Shown: positions 57,079-59,234 of the stretch, one piece after another
How positions within the stretch are numbered: position 1 is the first letter of the stretch
Layout: the number at the start of each line of letters is the position of its first letter
Assembly: GCA_040401595.1 (NCBI GenBank)
Contig: JBBAOE010000022.1
Span: forward strand, 1 to 59,234
Length of the DNA stretch: 59,234 nt
Reading direction: 5' to 3'
Origin: RFPW01 sp040401595
GTDB lineage: Bacteria > Pseudomonadota > Gammaproteobacteria > Burkholderiales > Burkholderiaceae_E
Notes under the pieces: generated by a model
Database searches by the model: none
The model's input: only the letters and a program-made list of their open reading frames with translations
Told to the model about the DNA's origin: nothing
Made by a program: the position numbers and the translations under genes

Positions 57079-58045
57079 ATGAGGGATGGCGCACTTGTGT
57101 GCAGCGACCAAGGCTTGCTTCACAAGCTGCAGATGGCGGCAGGTGCCCTGTTCTTCGCCTGCGCGACGACATGCGCGTGGGCCGAATCACCGCAACGCGA
57201 TTGCGGCCCCCCCGAGCCCAGCATGGAATGGCTGAGCCAATTGCCACAGGCCACGCCGGCAGTGCAACGCGCGCGCGCGCAAGTGTTCGCCGGGGCGGGC
57301 GTCCTATGGTCCCAATGTAGCTTGGGCACCATGTTAGCGGAGGGCTTTGGTGGACCTGCAGACCCCGGCGAGTCGGCTCAATGGCTCAAACGCGCAGCCT
57401 TGCGTGGCCACGCCTACGCCCAGTTCCACCTCGGTGTACTACTGAGCGCGGGCGATGGCGTTGCCCGCGACGATGCACAGGCATTGGTGTGGCTTGAGCT
57501 TGCGATACAAGGCCCAGCGGATGAACCTACGCGCGCCGCCGCGCAAGCCGTCCATGATTTTGTTCTCANNNNNNNNNNNNNNNNNNNNNNNNNNNNNNNN
57601 NNNNNNNNNNNNNNNNNNNNNNNNNNNNNNNNNNNNNNNNNNNNNNNNNNNNNNNNNNNNNNNNNNNNTAGGGGCGCAAGCCCAGGAGGCGGCGCAAGCT
57701 CAGCAGACGGCCCTTTCCTCAGGGGTCACGCAGGTGGCGAGCGCGGCATCCGCCCTCCCGGCACTCAATCAACGGACCCCAACCGCGACGATGCAGCCGG
57801 TGATGAGACCGATGATTCGCCCTTTGGCTCGTCCAATCTTGCGCCCGATGTTTCGCCCCATCGCTCGTGCGCCGCTGCGCGTGGTGCCACGCCCGGGCGT
57901 TCAAGCCCCTGCGCGCTTTTTCGCACGGGGCGGCCTTGCCCCGAACCGCCCGCTGAACCCTCCTGCAGGTCCATCCATCGGCCCGCCCTCACGCCCGTCG
58001 TCACCCGCAACTCAACCCCCGATTGCGCCGGTCAATCCGAGTTGA
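57079..58045 (+). CDS. Sel1-repeat secreted protein, broken by a scaffold gap
   Basis: The left part (57079-57568) codes a signal peptide (KLQMAAGALFFACATTCAWA) and Sel1-type repeats (LGTMLAEGFGGPADPGESAQWLKRAALRGHAYAQFHLGVLLSAGDGVARDDAQALVWLELA). The right part, in another frame after the gap, ends QPVMRPMIRPLARPILRPMFRPIARAPLRVVPRPG and a Pro-rich tail with stop at 58045. Without the Ns the two parts sum to a whole number of codons, so the real gap is probably a multiple of three and the 100-N default creates a false frameshift. Sel1 proteins often mediate protein interaction. It is divergent from the adhesin gene. A start further in, at 57133, is possible. Confidence 0.65.
57569..57668. 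other. Scaffold gap of 100 N inside the Sel1 gene
   Basis: Unlike the first gap, the flanking sequences here share no repeat, so real sequence is missing. The true length is unknown; open frames on the two sides agree only if it is a multiple of three. Confidence 0.9.
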
Positions 58046-58161
58046 AGCTGCGCTGCGGCTTTAACCCACCGGCAGGCGAGGATTTCGCCAGCTTGTACCT
58101 GTTCAGCGTACTTGCGGGCTACAGCCCCGTAATCCAGTGTTGCCATCAACAAGCTGCAAAT

Positions 58162-58184
58162 TTGTAATTCATTTGCGCTACAAT
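58162..58184 (+). promoter_or_regulatory. Promoter/operator candidate of the toxin-antitoxin pair
   Basis: TACAAT at 58179-58184 is a good -10 hexamer close to the antitoxin ATG at 58192. The arms TTGTA (58162-58166) and TACAA (58179-58183) form an inverted repeat that covers it. Toxin-antitoxin pairs usually repress themselves, so this may be the operator. No clear -35 at proper spacing is visible. Confidence 0.4.
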
Positions 58185-58191
58185 CGCCCCT

Positions 58192-58473
58192 ATGAAAACA
58201 TCCACCATCCCAGCCATTCGCGTCGAACCAGCATTGCGTGCAGAAGTCGAGCGCCTGCTGCGCGAGGGCGAAACACTGTCTGAATTTGTGGAGCAGTCGG
58301 TGCGCACCGCCTTGCAGCGCCGAGTTGACCAGGGCGAGTTCATCGCGCGAGGCATCGCATCGCTTGATCGCGCCCGCGAGGCCAACGAATACATCGACGC
58401 CGATACCGTGATCGCGGGCCTTCAACGCAAGCTGGACAGTGCCCGAACCAAGCAAGCCAAAAACCGCGCGTGA
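58192..58473 (+). CDS. Antitoxin, YlcI/YnfO-like family
   Basis: This 93-residue protein begins MKTSTIPAIRVEPALRAEVERLLREGETLSEFVEQSVRTAL, a ribbon-helix-helix-like N-terminus. The C-terminal half (GEFIARGIASLDRAREANEYIDADTVIAGLQRKL) is the part that would wrap the toxin. It matches the antitoxin family typically paired with RelE/ParE toxins. The toxin gene follows seven bases after its stop. It would bind the palindrome over its own promoter. Confidence 0.85.
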   Translation: MKTSTIPAIRVEPALRAEVERLLREGETLSEFVEQSVRTALQRRVDQGEFIARGIASLDRAREANEYIDADTVIAGLQRKLDSARTKQAKNRA

Positions 58474-58480
58474 CCCGCGG

Positions 58481-58798
58481 ATGACCTTTCAAGTTCAGTT
58501 CACCCGAACGGCGCAGGAAGACCTCGAACGGCTATTTGACTTCATCATCGAGCGTGAGTTGGCAAGCGCGACTGGCGACCTCGGTATCGCTGACCGCGCA
58601 CTCGAGGCGATTCGTGCTGGAATTCAGGTACTTCAGACATCTCCATTTACCTGCCGTAAGGCCAGCAACAGCCCGTTTCTGCGTGAGCTCGTCATCTCAT
58701 TTGGATCGAGCGGCTATGTGGCGCTATTCGAGATTGTCAGCGTGCACGAGGTCGTGATCGCTGCAGTTCGACACCAGCGCGAAGACGACTACTACTAA
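58481..58798 (+). CDS. RelE/ParE-family toxin
   Basis: This 105-residue protein has the ParE/RelE fold pattern: FQVQFTRTAQEDLERLFDFIIERE at the N-terminus, a central helix and SPFLRELVISFGSSGYVALFEIVSVHEVVIAAVRHQREDDYY at the end. The conserved arginine of the C-terminal strand (AVRHQRED) is present. ParE proteins poison gyrase and RelE proteins cut mRNA; the sequence does not settle which. The start at 58481 fits the family N-terminus; a GTG at 58439 overlapping the antitoxin gene is possible but less likely. Confidence 0.87.
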   Translation: MTFQVQFTRTAQEDLERLFDFIIERELASATGDLGIADRALEAIRAGIQVLQTSPFTCRKASNSPFLRELVISFGSSGYVALFEIVSVHEVVIAAVRHQREDDYY

Positions 58799-58879
58799 AG
58801 CTAGCCGTCAACCAAGACTACCGGCAGTTAGTGACTGACCGGTGAGATCACCAAGCGACGTTCCTAAACAATTCATTAA

Positions 58880-58963
58880 GCTAGGACCAGCAACCTTTTG
58901 CATTGGTCAAAACCTACAAAGAAAGACGACCGTATCGATGCGGAGAACGTTAATGAATATTAA
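58880..58963 (+). pseudogene. Possible 3' remnant of a higB toxin gene
   Basis: In the frame ending at the TAA 58961-58963 the codons read TKKDDRIDAENVNEY. HigB proteins commonly end in a THxEYDxIDAxTV-like stretch directly before higA. The remnant overlaps the start of the higA pseudogene, as in intact higBA pairs. Upstream of it (58799-58879) I see no coding signal. The match is short and so tentative. Confidence 0.4.
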
Positions 58964-59189
58964 GTCGATCCGAAACGATGACGATTTGAAGGCGGTCTTC
59001 CGCCGGCTCGAGTCGATCTAATAGGGCCTGACGGCGCGTGATCTCGAAATATTCGTTGGACCGAGTGGCCAGGTCTCCGAAGTACTCAATCGCAAGCGAC
59101 GTTTGAGTATGCGCATGGTCAAGAGCCTGCATGACGGATTGAATATTCCATATGAGTGCCTGCTGGCGGCGGGTCCCGCCACAGCCTAA
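58953..59189 (+). pseudogene. higA: Internally deleted higA antitoxin gene
   Basis: The ATG at 58953 starts MNIKSIRNDDDLKAVFRRLESI, the N-terminus of HigA-type antitoxins, then stops at TAA TAG (59019-59024). From 59025, in the same frame, GLTARDLEIFVGPSGQVSEV and RRLSMRMVKSLHDGLNIP follow up to the stop at 59187-59189: this is the C-terminal helix-turn-helix of HigA. The middle of about 45 residues is missing and replaced by two stops. So the gene is dead, although the C-terminal HTH part could still be made from a later start. Nothing else is visible in the rest of the window end (59190-59234). Confidence 0.75.
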
Positions 59190-59234
59190 TCTTTCACGGG
59201 AGGTCAAGAACCCCCCCCTTTTTCGACCCTCGCT

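Noticed and set aside
57669..58167. Frame after the second gap that continues the Sel1 frame to 58167
   Set aside because: The alternative frame ending at 58045 gives a regular RP-repeat and Pro-rich protein end, while this one looks like random GC-rich translation.
58950..59207. 85-codon minus-strand open frame near the window end
   Set aside because: It lies opposite the higA remnant, whose two plus-strand pieces match known antitoxin sequence.

Overview
The window comes from a high-GC Gram-negative bacterium, most likely a betaproteobacterium of the Burkholderiales or a near relative. The evidence is the gene families (lipoprotein secretin, TolQ/ExbD/TonB parts, two-partner secretion, MarR-controlled hydroxycinnamate cluster), the strong GC bias at third codon positions, and AGGAG-type ribosome binding sites. 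There are no rRNA or tRNA genes. Two scaffold gaps of 100 N each interrupt real genes (38456-38555 and 57569-57668).

0-7.9 kb: propionyl-CoA / methylmalonyl-CoA catabolism. A minus-strand operon scpA-meaB-pccB-pccA encodes methylmalonyl-CoA mutase, its GTPase chaperone and both propionyl-CoA carboxylase subunits. A divergent GntR/FCD regulator shares a 72-base promoter region that holds two nested palindromes. At 8.0-8.5 kb lies a small secreted protein built of six 16-residue repeats.

8.6-17.6 kb: a hydroxycinnamate (p-coumarate/ferulate-type) uptake and degradation cluster. It contains a divergent amidohydrolase, then crotonase, feruloyl-CoA synthase, an ABC importer of the branched-chain-amino-acid type (binding protein, permease, fused permease-ATPase, second ATPase) and a MarR regulator. 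The order resembles the cou genes of Rhodopseudomonas palustris.

17.7-57.0 kb: about 39 kb, all on the minus strand, forming a composite cell-surface export locus. In transcription order it has: an Ig-like repeat adhesin with its own terminator; a secreted protein of unknown function with its own terminator; a TpsB (FhaC-like) transporter and a giant TpsA exoprotein of about 3,490 residues; a DUF2341-lectin-ExbB fusion with two ExbD proteins and a TonB-like protein; a putative porin and a coiled-coil protein; then a type II secretion-like set (GspG, GspF, GspE, PilM/GspL-like, PilN-like, PilO-like, GspC-like, a lipoprotein secretin, three more pseudopilins); and finally two TPR proteins with glycosyltransferase-9-like C-termini. 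Many junctions overlap by four bases (NTGA), which suggests one coupled transcript. This locus is the most likely uncharacterised system here: a two-partner exoprotein, a T2SS-like pseudopilus, a proton-motive-force ExbB/D-TonB motor and possible glycosylation enzymes in one block.

57.1-59.2 kb: on the plus strand, a Sel1-repeat protein broken by the second gap, an intact ParE/RelE-type toxin-antitoxin pair, and the decayed remains of a higBA module.
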